A stretch of DNA of 26,896 nucleotides. Source: Folioceros fuciformis (taxonomy: Eukaryota > Anthocerotophyta > Anthocerotopsida > Anthocerotales). Shown one piece after another: positions 9,277 to 19,389 of the stretch (positions within the stretch are counted from its first letter, which is position 1; the number at the start of each line of letters is the position of its first letter). The stretch spans positions 1 through 26,896 of the forward strand of contig JBNGIO010006003.1 of the NCBI GenBank assembly GCA_049999805.1, given 5' to 3'. Under the pieces are notes generated by a model. The model saw only the letters and a list, made by a program, of their open reading frames with translations, searched no databases and had not been told where the DNA came from. Position numbers and translations under genes: made by a program.

Positions 9277-10269
9277 TGGAGAACTTCCTCCTTCTCAAAC
9301 CATTTTTCTTTACAAAAACCTTACTTGAGGGTAGAAATGCTCACTTGTCGAGTACTGACCTGGTCGTGGAATCCACAACGAAACATGAGCTGAAATGAAA
9401 AGACCTCCTGGTCAGCCGAGCTTCCAGTTGATGCCGTTCCACCCAGAACACCTTCAACCTGTCGCGATTCCAAGGAAAAGTGGCTCTTTCTCTGGTACCC
9501 CAAAGCGGGCGATTCTGCATACATAGCACTGCTTGAGTTCAAGACTTCAGTCTCCCATGATTCTCATGACCGCAGCTAACGGTGTAGAAATACCTTAAGC
9601 ATTCGCTTGACCACCCAATCTGCAGGACATGCCAGTGTCTCTTGCCTACCCATCGTTGATTCCTCAAGATAACTCCCTCAACTTCGTCCATCGACGACAC
9701 TGAAACAATGCCGTAGAATCTCATGGGCACCTGCTGCTTACTTGTCTCCACACTCCTTCTGTTCATAGCCAGTTCCACACAGACGGCTCCGAGATGGACG
9801 CGACATCAACTTCCCAGGACCATGAGCCAGACATTGCCAGAGATAGACATTCACAATTCCACCCAAAATGTGATGTGGTTATGGATCATGTTAATGACTA
9901 GAGCGCATGATGTGAGCGCGACACGTTACCACATGAAGTCATTCGTTATATTTTATTTCAACAGTGATAAATTTCAGGATCTTAAGAACGATTATTCTAA
10001 CATGATGCGGTATGCGTAGTACGCGTTGTTACCATGCCATGTCGGATTTCGGCCCATCAGTGTCTAGAAATACCTTTCCTGTCCGGTGAGAATCTGCGAA
10101 TGGCTTCAAAATCTCAGTTCCCGAAACGATTGATTTGGAACCTCTACATATCCATTTTACTGTACAAATGTATCTTGATACCAACTTTGTCCGCTAAACG
10201 TCGTCTTTGTTGCCAAAGCTTGTTCTGCTAGGGCTTCAGGACGCTCGTGCTTTCGCTTGGTGCAACGCT
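9277..10269. promoter_or_regulatory. Divergent intergenic region between PPR gene and PFD6
   Basis: About 1 kb lies between the starts of two divergent genes and should contain both promoters and leaders. Several short frames of 60-98 codons occur on both strands, but none resembles a protein I recognise or joins a spliced model. I see no tRNA or clear repeat. The part near 9,960-10,020 is AT-rich. Confidence 0.4.
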
Positions 10270-11114
10270 ATGGCCGCTGCTGCGAAAGAGCTGCGGTTTC
10301 AGCTGGAGACTCAGGCATCGGCGTTGCAAAAGATTCAGAAAGGTGACCTATGTTTACAAGCTGGCGCGGCAGTGTGAGATTTTTGCCTACTGTTCGTGCT
10401 GTCAGTTCTCCAGTCGACTAATTTCGGCCGCTGCTGTCGGCTCTGTGGTGTCGGTGTGTGTGTAGACATCGCCAAGAATCACCAAGTTCGGCGACAGTAT
10501 ACAATTCAGCACGGGGAGAATGAGATGGTGCAGAAGGTGCTCACAGAAATTCACCCATACGAGCTCTGCAAGTCGTTGCCTGTCGTGCCGAGCAGGAAAG
10601 ATTCGCTGTGGTGGTTGGGGTATCGGTGCCTTCTCTGATCAGGCAGCGCCTCTGTTGGTCACCGTGGTGTGCAGGAGCTCGAGCTGCTCGAGGATGACGC
10701 CAACGTGTATAAGGCCATCGGCCCGTTGCTAGTGAAACAGGATCTGGTAGAAGCAAGGACCAACGTTAACAAACGCCTTGAGTACATCACCTCAGAGCTG
10801 TGAGCGTCGAGAGCGTGAAATTCGGCAGATGAAAGAATTTTTGCTACTTCCAGGCGTCATCCTGATCTTCTGATTTTACTGGCAGGAGGCGGTTGGATGC
10901 TACGTTGAAGAACTTGGAGGAGCAGCAGAGCAGTAAACAGGACGAAGTAAGTGGATATCGGATTGCTCGGTTGCACCCCTCCTGCAGGGGATGCCATTTT
11001 GCGACCGAAAAACAAAGCCCTTGCAGCACTTTGACATCAGCTTTGTTGCACCTCCAGGTTTTCAAGCTGCAGCAACGGCTTCAGGCCGCACAAACCGCCA
11101 AGGCGAAAACTTGA
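10270..11114 (+). CDS. PFD6: Prefoldin subunit 6 (beta-type), five exons
   Basis: This small gene was rebuilt from five exons: 10270-10342, 10466-10536, 10675-10799, 10886-10946 and 11058-11114. All introns are GT-AG (123, 138, 86 and 111 bp), phases agree, and the product is 128 residues, the usual size for the family. Conserved pieces fall in order: the first helix with LQKIQK, then KNHQVRRQYTIQ, the GENEMV block, DDANVYKAIGPLLVKQDL, the NKRLEYI helix, EEQQSSKQ, and the final KLQQRLQAAQTAKAK. Prefoldin 6 is a beta subunit of the hexameric cytosolic prefoldin, whose coiled coils hand nascent actin and tubulin to the chaperonin CCT. No stretch is long enough to stand out as a single frame. 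The hydrolase gene follows in the same direction after about 270 bp. Confidence 0.92.
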
Positions 11115-11383
11115 TGTGCCTCGCGTAGCCTCCCTCGTATGCCCCGTAGTCTACTTCGGTGTTTGCAAAACATTTTCCACACACACTCTGACATCCTTAT
11201 CACCATGCTAGTGCAAGAGGACCTATAAGATACAGTTCTCTTGTATCCCATGTGAGCATCCACTCCAATAAGGGCACCCGCATTGAATGATGGTCTGTTC
11301 TCTCCATAACTTTCCTTCACCACGCGCGTTCTGGCTGCTCGTTTCCATTTGTAGGCGTTTGGAGTCAGCTCGGGAAGTTAGCC

Positions 11384-12460
11384 ATGTCGGCCCCGATGCT
11401 GCTGCTGCTTGTCTGCGTGCTTTGGGGCAGTTTCATTGGCATTGGCAGTGGAGCAGCTACGTCCGACTACGCTCCATTAGCGTGTCCAGTCGTCCCCGAC
11501 CCGGCCTTCCGCCCTGTGTTTGAGGAAATGCAGGGCACTGGCACACGCCCCGGAACCTTCTACATTTCGCAGGTCCCTGCATGTCCCAAGGCGGTTCTGG
11601 TCATCTCCCACGGACTCAACCGCTCGCCGTACACCTTCTGGGACCCGCACCCAGACTGCGCCCTGTGCACGGGCCTGCCCGAGGACCGGGCTATCGCATT
11701 GGAGGCTCTGGGGAGGGGATACGCGCTGGTGGCCGTCAAGTCAATTGGCGTGGAGTGGGAGACATGGCCATTCCAGGAGTCGAGGGATAGGGCGAACGTG
11801 GAAGAGGCGCTGGAGTCCTGGCTGCTCCGGAACCCGCAGCTGCGGGGGCTGCCGTTAGTGGGATTGGGAGTGTCTGCCGGGGGGAATTTCTCCTCTGCTC
11901 TGGCGCTGGACCTGGAGTTTGCGGGCCTCGTGTTCATGGTGGCGTCGGGAAGCTTCGAGGCGCTGGAGGCAGTTGAGGGGCTTGCGTACCCGCCCACCAT
12001 GTTCATCCACATGCCCAAGGATCCGTGGGAGGATAGCGTGCAGCTGGCGATGGAGCTAATGCGCCAGCGCGGCGTGGAGGTGGTGGAGGTTGTGTGCAAC
12101 GAGTTCCCCGTGGGCCCGAACCTCTTCACGGCGCGCATTCCGTGCGTGAGCCAGCAGACCGGCGAGGCCATGTACCTGGCCTTCGCCGAGTCGGGGCTAT
12201 TGGATGAGCGGGGCTTGCTCCTCCACGATCCCAGGCTGGCGGATTCGTGGAAGGGAATCCTGCGTCAGAGGCGCATCTTGCCTGATTGTGCTCCCGATGA
12301 GCTGTGCCTTCAGTCTCACCTGTTGGAGGAGCTCAACATTGCGTGGGCGTCCCACGCTATAACCAGCTTGCCGTCCAAACACATGTTCGATTGGCTCGAC
12401 GCACAGGTTGAGAGGAAACCACGTAGTCAGTCATCCTTTCTCTTTGTAGGGGCCCTGTAA
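11384..12460 (+). CDS. Secreted alpha/beta-hydrolase fold protein
   Basis: A single-exon gene encodes 358 residues. Residues 1 to about 24 are a signal peptide (MSAPMLLLLVCVLWG, then a small-residue site), so the product enters the secretory pathway. The hydrolase core shows VISHGLN, an oxyanion-type loop, and the nucleophile elbow GVSAGG with Ser164. Asp213 (HMPKDPW) and His324 (WASHAI) are the likely remaining triad members, placed by order and spacing only. Cysteine pairs (PHPDCALCTG, VPACPK, PDCAPDELC) fit a disulphide-bearing lumenal or extracellular enzyme. The substrate is unknown and the family in plants is poorly characterised; esterase or peptidase activity are both possible. The ATG at 11384 begins the signal peptide and follows an in-frame gap of about 270 bp after PFD6. 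Confidence 0.78.
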   Translation: MSAPMLLLLVCVLWGSFIGIGSGAATSDYAPLACPVVPDPAFRPVFEEMQGTGTRPGTFYISQVPACPKAVLVISHGLNRSPYTFWDPHPDCALCTGLPEDRAIALEALGRGYALVAVKSIGVEWETWPFQESRDRANVEEALESWLLRNPQLRGLPLVGLGVSAGGNFSSALALDLEFAGLVFMVASGSFEALEAVEGLAYPPTMFIHMPKDPWEDSVQLAMELMRQRGVEVVEVVCNEFPVGPNLFTARIPCVSQQTGEAMYLAFAESGLLDERGLLLHDPRLADSWKGILRQRRILPDCAPDELCLQSHLLEELNIAWASHAITSLPSKHMFDWLDAQVERKPRSQSSFLFVGAL

Positions 12461-12467
12461 CCTTTCA

Positions 12468-12706
12468 TTTGCTATCTCAAATACGGGCGAGGTGACTGTC
12501 TATTTGCTATCTCAAATACGAGCGAGGTGACTGTCTATTTGCTATCTCAAATACNNNNNNNNNNTATCTCAAATACGAGCGAGGTGACTGTCTATTTGCT
12601 ATCTCAAATACAAGCGAGGTGACTGTCTATTTGCTATCTCAAACACGGCATGGTGTACTTGCTAGATAGCCAAGTTGATAGCCAAGAGAGCGAGGTGACT
12701 GTCTAT
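12468..12706 (+). repeat. 35-bp tandem repeat array
   Basis: The unit is TTTGCTATCTCAAATAC followed by an AGCGAGGTGACTGTCTA-like half, 35 bp in all. Complete copies lie at 12468-12502, 12503-12537 and 12595-12629. One copy (12538 on) is cut by the N run and resumes after it, and a truncated copy starts at 12630. A detached half-unit recurs at 12688-12706 amid short GATAGCCAAG repeats. The array begins eight bases after the hydrolase stop, so it probably lies in that gene's 3' untranslated region. Confidence 0.9.
12555..12564. other. Assembly gap (10 N) inside the tandem array
   Basis: Ten undetermined bases sit inside the third 35-bp unit. A round run of ten N in a tandem array usually marks a gap of unknown length, so the true number of copies is probably larger than shown. 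Confidence 0.9.
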
Positions 12707-12792
12707 CATCGAAACAATGCACGTCGCCGATGCCATGTCCGAGTGACTTGATAGCCAAGGTTGACACGCATCCTTGAAAGGAAAAGGGAAAT

Positions 12793-12799
12793 AAAAAAA
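12793..12799 (-). terminator. Pol III terminator of tRNA-Thr
   Basis: Read on the minus strand this is a run of seven T, the first T run of four or more downstream of the tRNA 3' end. It lies about 50 nt away, so the precursor would carry a long 3' trailer. Confidence 0.6.
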
Positions 12800-12848
12800 T
12801 AGGAACTCAGAGAAGGACGGTGGTGCAGGAATTGCAGATCAGTCACAG

Positions 12849-12920
12849 AGCTCCCGGCGAGGATCGAACTCGCGACCTTTCGCTTACGAAGCGAACGCAC
12901 TACCACTATGCTACGGAAGC
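12849..12920 (-). tRNA. tRNA-Thr(CGU)
   Basis: The 72-nt minus-strand sequence folds as a full cloverleaf. The acceptor stem GCTTCCG/CGGGAGC has seven pairs including a T-G wobble, followed by discriminator T. The D stem is GCAT/GTGC with loop AGTGGTA. The anticodon stem is TTCGC/GCGAA with loop TTCGTAA, giving anticodon CGT, which reads ACG. The T arm is GCGAG/CTCGC with TTCGATC. The A box (TAGCATAGTGG) and B box (GTTCGATCC) match Pol III promoter consensus. There is no intron, and CCA is not encoded, as expected for a nuclear gene. Lack of a poly(A) tail argues against a tRNA-derived SINE. Confidence 0.93.
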
Positions 12921-13182
12921 CTATGCCTCATGACGTATTTTTATTATTATATAAATTAAATTTTATGTAATTCAGTCCACACAATTCACGTAATTCAGTC
13001 AATTTATGCAAGTTTGTCAAATTATCGAAGAAAGACCTATCCGGTAGTAGAATTGGGAAAGAATGTTCTAGATTCAATAGCTGAAGGCGCCACATCTCTA
13101 CAGGCCCAAATAAACTAGTGCCGGGGAGGGGAGATTGATCCCTCCAGTCTGGATGCCACTGGGAAAAAGGTTGCATCTCCCC

Positions 13183-16100
13183 TCACAGCTCATCATGAGC
13201 TGAAGGTGCAGCGGAGTTTTCGATCTGCTCTATCGCCTCTGCGCTAGGATCTCCATTCACAGAACTGGGCTCCCGGTTGTCAGATACTTGTTCTCCATTC
13301 AGACTATCCGATGATGGTTCGGTTGTCTCGTTTGCGACAGTTTCCATCACCTTGGGCTTGGGCTTTGGAGTTCGGTCAATCTTCGCAACCTTGTCTTTCA
13401 AGGTGCCAATCCTTAGAAACACGTCGTCTGATGAGAAAGCAGGGTCCTGATGAGGTTGAGCCCTGCACATGCGACGTTGGATATCAAGCCATGGATTTAG
13501 AATGTCATGCTGTGCAAGGAAAATAAATTGACCATGGCAAGTAGATGAGGTATAAGGGAGGCAGAGACGCTTACTCGCGTTGCCGAGATTCCTTCTCATC
13601 CAACCACTTCTCGAAGGCTTTGACTTCTCTTAATACCTGTGTGGGCACAAGACATAGATTAGACGTGCCAGACACAAGGACTGTCAGATTGTCACGAACC
13701 TTACAATGGATAGGGGAATGCGCACCTCTTCCTTGCTGCTCTCCGTGATCCACGGCTTGTCCTTGTTCCATCTTTCAACAGTCTACATCAAATCAAGACA
13801 ACAGACCATTAGCACCTGTCACGACCACATAGAGGACAACTATCGGTTCCTGTCCTTCAGTATGTACAGTAGGTTAAGCAACAAAAGACAGACTTGATTG
13901 TACATCCGTTTAGAAGGAAACGAGAGCGCCAAAATGCATTTACCTCTTGTACTTCAGGGCAGTACACTTTGGCATATTGGATCGCCAAAGGTCTGGCCTT
14001 CAACTCGCCCAGCCTGTAATGATCCTTCAACTGTTGTCAGACTCCCTAACATGACAATCTCATTCAACCTCAAGCTTTGGAGCCAATCCAGCTACTCTCA
14101 GATGTCATCCCAAAAGAAAGGGGACAGACCTGAAAAAGATGGCATCGCCTGTCTTCCGAAGGCCTGAGAGCTTCTTCTCAAACTCCGTAGCCCCAGCATC
14201 TTCACCATCAGTATACAGCCAATCCTCTACCTGCAACGTGTATGAGAACCATTTACAGTGTGCCAAAAAACACTTCTGAAGATATGGATGCAATCACATT
14301 TGCCATCCCCAGCCTTGCCTCTTGATTCTACCTACCTCTAATAAATCACCTCTGAAGTCTTCCAGCTGCTTCTCTGTGGTTACCTTCTCAATGCCTTCCT
14401 CTTCAAGCTGCAAAGCAACAGCAGAGTAGGCAGATTGAGAAGCTGAGGCATAAGGCAGCTGCTTTCACACAAAATCTGAGAAGGATTTCCACCTTCACCC
14501 TGGTTTCAAGAATGTAGGCTTCAAGACTATTCTTTGCCTCCGCTGTTTTCCTTTTCTCAGCATCCTTCTGATTCAGCTCTGTTGTTCGTTTGACAGCGTT
14601 AAGAAGGGCCTCATCAGATAAGGATCTGCCTGGTCCTGTCGTAACATCTTTGATCTGCCGAGCACATTATCATTCAGACACAAGTTTTGATTAAAAGATG
14701 GTACCATTAAGAGGTGATCCACATGCAAAGAAACCCCTGGGAAAATGCCACACCCTGACATTCACAAAACATGACAGAACAGCTTACCTTAAGTGGGATC
14801 CTTATTGTCCTCTTCCTCAGCTTCGTTGTAGTTTGAGGCTTGTCTGTCGTTGAGTCAACAGCCTGTTCCTGATCTCCACTGCTCTCACCCTTCACATTTT
14901 GGCCATCTCTCTCCTCCTTCACAGAACCTGATTCTGCCCCTGCTGCCTCAGACGTTGCTGTCTGGTTGCCATCAAGTGTGATATTTTGAATTGGCACTTC
15001 ATACAGCTCTGAAATTTCAACAACAGTCTCCGCACGATCCAGTGACAGCACACCACTTCGGCTGATGGAGAAATGCAGACTTGTCTTGATAGGCGCTGAC
15101 AAGTTGTGTGAAACATACCTTCAACCAGTGCATGAGTAGTGAGTCACCAGGACTGTTAGAACAGGGATGCACCAACAAACGTCACATGCATTTCCAGTGT
15201 CAAACCCGTGGCTTACTTGCTGAAAGCTTCTGCTACCCCCGCAATATGAAAGGTGCTGAATTCCGCAGACACTACACCAGGAGGCAGCGGACCGGAGGGA
15301 TCATAGGATAAATGTAATGTGAAGTCCTCCTTCAGATTCTTGAATGACCTGAAAACCTGCGAAGACAAAAGTCAGGAGCACGACATTTGCAGCGCAGTTG
15401 GGTACATCGTAGCCTGGTTCGTAACCACAGGCCAAAGCCCAGATCTTTCACCTTACTGGGAACCTTCTTCACAAGCCGGCCCACAAGAAGGTGCTGATCT
15501 GATCCAACTCCATAGTCGTCATAGCTTTCAAAAACAGCACCCTTGGAGCTGTCCAGTTTCAAAACAATGCCATAAGGAACACCATCAATCATCCCCAACT
15601 TGCGATTCAGCTTGAACCCATCACTGATATTCGCTGCATGGAGAGCTGCCCCGAGGACAACTGCCTCATCCGAGTCAAGGTGGCGGTCCAATTCACTCTT
15701 CCCCAGGAATCCTGAAAGGACAGCCTGCATCGGCCGTCACAAGGTCGACCAGAATCAGGCGACCGAAAGACAAGCAGTGCATTAGACTTGCAGTGCCGAG
15801 GCACAGAAAATCACCTGCAACTTTGGTACACGAGTAGCACCACCCAGAAGCTCAACGGCATACACATCCTTGAGAGACAAGCCGGTGTCAGCAAGCACAT
15901 CTTTCAGGGGCACCAATGCGCGCTCCCAAACGTCCCCACACAGGTCCTCAAACTTCTCCCGAGTAATGCTACTCCTGCACTCGAGAGATCCCCACACGCA
16001 TCAACAACAGAACAGAAAGCACAACTGCGCGTAGTCCAAACCACATACACCATCCTACCACAAACCTGAAATCCCGATCATCATGAAGAGACTCCACCGA

Positions 16101-17174
16101 CAGCGGGGCATCTAGGTTAGCACTCAGTATTTCCTTGGTCCGCTTCACCTGCTTTTTCAGCTTGGCCATAGCTTTGGGGAATTGGCGGACATCGAACCCA
16201 CCCCCCACCTGCTTGTTGAACTGATCAGCGAAGTACTCCACAAGCTTCATCTCCATGGCCATGCCACCCAAGTTGGCATCCCAACGGACCCCCTTCACCT
16301 GCATCCAGACCCTCAAGTCAGAATCATCCATTCTCAACCCACACTCACCCACCCAGAACAGCAGAAACTCACCCCACCCCCACATCACCTGAAACTGATT
16401 AAGCGAGGTGGGCTTCCCCTTATCCTTCGCCAGGTAGGAAGAAAAGGTAGCCACAGCCGCGTACACGCTGTTGGCTCCCATATCATAAAACACCACATTC
16501 CTGGTCTCGTTCGCAAAATCCTTATCAATCCCATACTGCAAAGCCGCCCCCGAATGCTCATTGACAAGCGCTAGGACACTGATCCCCGCCACCTGTGCGG
16601 CAGATAAGAGGGCCCGCCTCTCCCCCTGCCCGAAATAAGGCGGCACGGTGATCACGGCGTCTTTGACCACCCCCTTCACGTGGGCTTCCCCGAGCCCCAC
16701 CGCGTAATGCAGCAGCATAGCGAGCAGCTCCTCGGAGGAGTAAACGACAGAGCCGTCGTGGATCCGGAACGCGGCAGCCCCGCGCTCGTCCTCCACTGCC
16801 TCCAGAGGCACGTAATTCCGCCTCAGCGCCTCCCGCACCTGGGCCACGTCCTTCCCCACCAAGTCCCGTACGCCGGAGAAAACCCTCTCCGGATACCGCG
16901 CCGTGATACCGGCCGCACTCTCTGCCAGCAGGCGCTCCCCGTTCGAGAAGGCCACCAGAGCGGGGGACTTCCGCTTGGACATCTCGTTGATGGCGACCGA
17001 GATAGGCGCTTGACCCGGGCGCAGATTCACCACTGCAACCTTCACCCACTCTGATCCCAAATCGATGCTGAGCACGGCGGCCTGGGCCGGGAAAATGCTC
17101 GGGCTCCCCAGCAGGAGCAGCGCCACGACCGAGACCAGCAGCAGGCTCAGGCGGAGGCCCGGCCTGCGCTCCAT
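13183..17174 (-). CDS. HYOU1: ER-lumenal HSP70 of the HYOU1/GRP170 type (HSP70-17-like), 13 exons
   Basis: Exons on the minus strand are 17174-16389, 16298-16066, 15974-15815, 15724-15452, 15356-15217, 15118-14788, 14654-14499, 14407-14336, 14230-14130, 14013-13944, 13782-13726, 13636-13575 and 13462-13183. Phases agree throughout and give 906 residues; Arabidopsis HSP70-17 is about 867. A signal peptide ends near AQA (residues 30-32). The ATPase domain shows IDLGSEW (37-43), phosphate motif YDMGANS with D231, and adenosine motif GGATRVP (384-390). The substrate-binding part carries KTSLHFSISRSG, an acidic Ser/Glu-rich insert (exon 6), and the lid with WLYTDGEDA. The C-terminus HDEL retains it in the ER. 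The family is a large HSP70 that acts as holdase and as nucleotide exchange factor for BiP, and is induced by ER stress. The start at 17174 is the ATG that begins the signal peptide; further in-frame sequence upstream lacks an ATG. Confidence 0.93.
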
Positions 17175-17580
17175 CGTGCCTCCTCTTCCGCGGACACTAC
17201 AGGGCGATCGGGCAGTCCCGCTCTCCACAACGCCGTCAGATTGACTCCCGGCCGCACAAAGAAGCCCGAGTTTCGTCCCCACGGCACAGGACTAAATGCG
17301 TACCGATGCTTCACCAAGTGGAGCTTCAGTCATGTCCGAGACCGAGTGCACTGCTCCCAGCCCTGACCGGGAAGGTCGCAAGGCACGCGAGGGCTGGAAC
17401 TATGGAACGGAACGGCAGGACGCGGCGGGGACCAGGCCCACAAACTCACCAAGGGGCCGTTATGCCGTGCCAGCGCGCCGCGTGGACTTGACACCTCTTT
17501 CCACCAATCACGCTGGACCATGTCACACCCGCCTTCCTATTGGCTACCCGCCTGAGGCTGCATTTTTTGGACTCCAATAA
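17175..17580 (-). promoter_or_regulatory. HYOU1 5' flank
   Basis: About 400 bp of GC-rich sequence lies upstream of the HYOU1 start and ends where composition drops sharply to AT-rich repeats. It contains two CCAAT-type boxes (one on each strand near 17504 and 17540). I see no clear TATA box. Open frames on both strands here have no protein-like features I can recognise. Confidence 0.45.
17504..17522 (+). promoter_or_regulatory. ERSE-like element upstream of HYOU1
   Basis: The sequence reads CCAAT, exactly nine bases, then CCATG. The known ER stress response element is CCAAT-N9-CCACG, so there is one mismatch in the second half. It is about 330 bp upstream of the HYOU1 start, in inverse orientation. 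ERSE-type elements can work either way round, and GRP170-type genes are known ER-stress targets. A chance match is possible. Confidence 0.3.
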
Positions 17581-19130
17581 ACACACACGTTGAATTCCAT
17601 CGTCCACCTACCATATACATAAATATTAATATATCATATAAAGATACAAATTTCTTTCTCTTTTCTTTCTACTAAGGTCTTCATATGTGTTTCTAGGTCT
17701 AATATGCCTTCACACTAAATGAAAGACAACCTTTTAGAAATGTTATGTGGGAAGTGGAGATTTTATTGAAAGAACAAGATGGAAAAACCCATCTACCTTA
17801 AGGGGGTATATCTCTTGTCTTATGACATGTAACTAAGTGACAAATAGGAGTTTGATGCTTGTCTTAGGTGCAAGTGCAGGAGGCAATAACAACAGAAGCA
17901 GTGATGGCGTGCCAACACAAAAATTCTAACTTGAGCAACATTGCAAGCATGAGGATGTGAAGTGGATGGTTGGTAAACCCCCCCTAAGGAGACCAATAGC
18001 AGACATGGCTTCTTCCACCTATGGAGGGATGGGAGTGGATGGATGAATTCGTTGTTGTTGATGGCTAATGTCTAGTGCCTAATGGATGAATTCATTGTTA
18101 ATGATAGCTAATGTCTAGTGCATAAGAACCTGATTGAGCACTATGAGCACAAGGAAGATAAGTAGTGAAAGAAAGGTAGTGAGGGGGTATCAAATTAGTG
18201 CCAAATATACAATGGGTAGGCACGTAATGTAATAGGTTCTGTGGTCATTATGCTTAGGCACAAAAAGGTATGAATAGGAATGTACAATCGCTAGTTGCTA
18301 TCAAAAAAGTAGGCTTTTCATAAGTGTCAAGTGCATTTGAAATGGCTGTAAATCAACATCAAAGGGTCATTCTAATATATCTTTTTAACATGATTAATAA
18401 TATTGGAAGAAGATGTGGTAACCACTTGTATGCGATCTTAAGTCCAATGGAGGCCACTATGACATGTGTGGGGAGCTTGTGCAACAATGAATGTGAGTGA
18501 TGAGGCAGTAAGGCAGGCAATAACATTTAGTGTGATAGAGGAGTGACATAAGGCAAGGACACATGCATAATAAGTTATGAATCGAGACAAAGACATTTCA
18601 AATCAAATATAAAGCGTGGCACCTCAATATGGAATTTGCATAGTCATGATTTCAATAAACTTTCATGTGAAGAGAAGAAAGCAAGGTGGTCACATAGTTT
18701 GGTGTACCAAAAACTGTAACAACCGCCAATATGCTATATGTGCAATACATGCCACTTGCAACAAATATAAGATATTAAACAAGTATTAATTAGAAAAACA
18801 ATTTCAAAGTTTTGGGAACAATGCCAACTGACAACTAAGGATTTCAGTGAAAACAAAAGCCGGTACTCGGGCGTAAAGGTGCAAGTCTACAGCTTCACGC
18901 CCCAAGCTCATGAGTTGAGCAACCTCACCGGGGACAACAAGCCGGCTAAGTGAACAAGGGGGACCATAGTAAGATTGTAGTAGTCATGAGGTCACCACAA
19001 TTGCAGGCTAAGCAAGCAAACTGTGATACAAGATGTGTGCAATGTAGGAAGTAGTCAAGCTGGAGCACGAATACCAAGTTGTTTCCATCTCGGCATGGAA
19101 ACAACTCCAGGTTTATTACCTCAGTTTCAG
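17581..19130. other. AT-rich intergenic stretch without recognisable genes
   Basis: Composition drops to AT-rich at about 17,580. No frame of useful length or recognisable protein appears on either strand. There is one 43-bp tandem duplication (listed separately) and a short GC-richer islet at about 18,860-18,960 with no identifiable function. I see no tRNA. Confidence 0.6.
18040..18125 (+). repeat. 43-bp tandem duplication
   Basis: Two head-to-tail copies (18040-18082 and 18083-18125) both open with TGGATGAATTC and share GCTAATGTCTAGTGC. They differ at a few positions, so the duplication is not brand new. Confidence 0.85.
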
Positions 19131-19385
19131 TAATGAAGGGTTTCTTCAATCGATGGTCGGACGGCCAAAGGGAGCGTGTTGCACAATTTTTGCATTTTGG
19201 CTGGAGAATTGGATTCATTGGAACGATACTTGGACAAGCTTTCTTTACCACATGATGAACCAATCATCTTGCCTGGTGTGGAGGAGGATGCTTTGAAGAC
19301 CTTAACAGACATTCAATACCATGCTCTTCTTCAACATTGGCAAAGACAAAGACAACACAAGAGAAGGAATCCCGTAGATACTTGA
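19130..19385 (+). pseudogene. Possible PIF/Harbinger-type transposase C-terminal remnant
   Basis: A 69-codon frame opens with VLHNFCILAGE and continues with an acidic tail containing PGVEEDALKTL. The LHNFC-x-GE block resembles the last conserved segment of PIF/Harbinger (DDE type 4) transposases, often preceded by ACC. Here GACC-like codons (GAC-C-T, GCG TGT TGC) occur just upstream in another frame, as if a small deletion shifted it. The catalytic DDE region is not visible upstream. It could instead be a chance resemblance. Confidence 0.33.
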
Positions 19386-19389
19386 GCTC

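Noticed and set aside
9321-9778. Two adjoining minus-strand frames upstream of the PPR gene
   Set aside because: There is no recognisable domain or plausible splice link to the PPR start; more likely leader or promoter sequence.
12468-12640. CRISPR array
   Set aside because: The 35-bp units are contiguous with no unique spacers, and all other content is eukaryotic.
12706-12906. 66-codon minus-strand frame beginning MVVRSLRKRKV
   Set aside because: It is the translation of the tRNA-Thr gene and its trailer, a common false protein.
12800-12920. tRNA-derived SINE
   Set aside because: The tRNA is undamaged, there is no poly(A) or simple-repeat tail, and no flanking target-site duplication was seen.
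13463-13490. Alternative acceptor before CATGAC for the last HYOU1 exon
   Set aside because: It does not fit the phase-2 end of exon 12; the acceptor at 13463 restores frame and gives the conserved PHQDPAFSSDDV junction.
17175-17282. Upstream extension of the HYOU1 frame
   Set aside because: It begins at a non-ATG codon and would bury the signal peptide; the ATG at 17174 opens a normal one.
18860-18960. GC-richer islet as a possible RNA gene
   Set aside because: I could not fold it into a known RNA class or find Pol III boxes; left as unexplained sequence.
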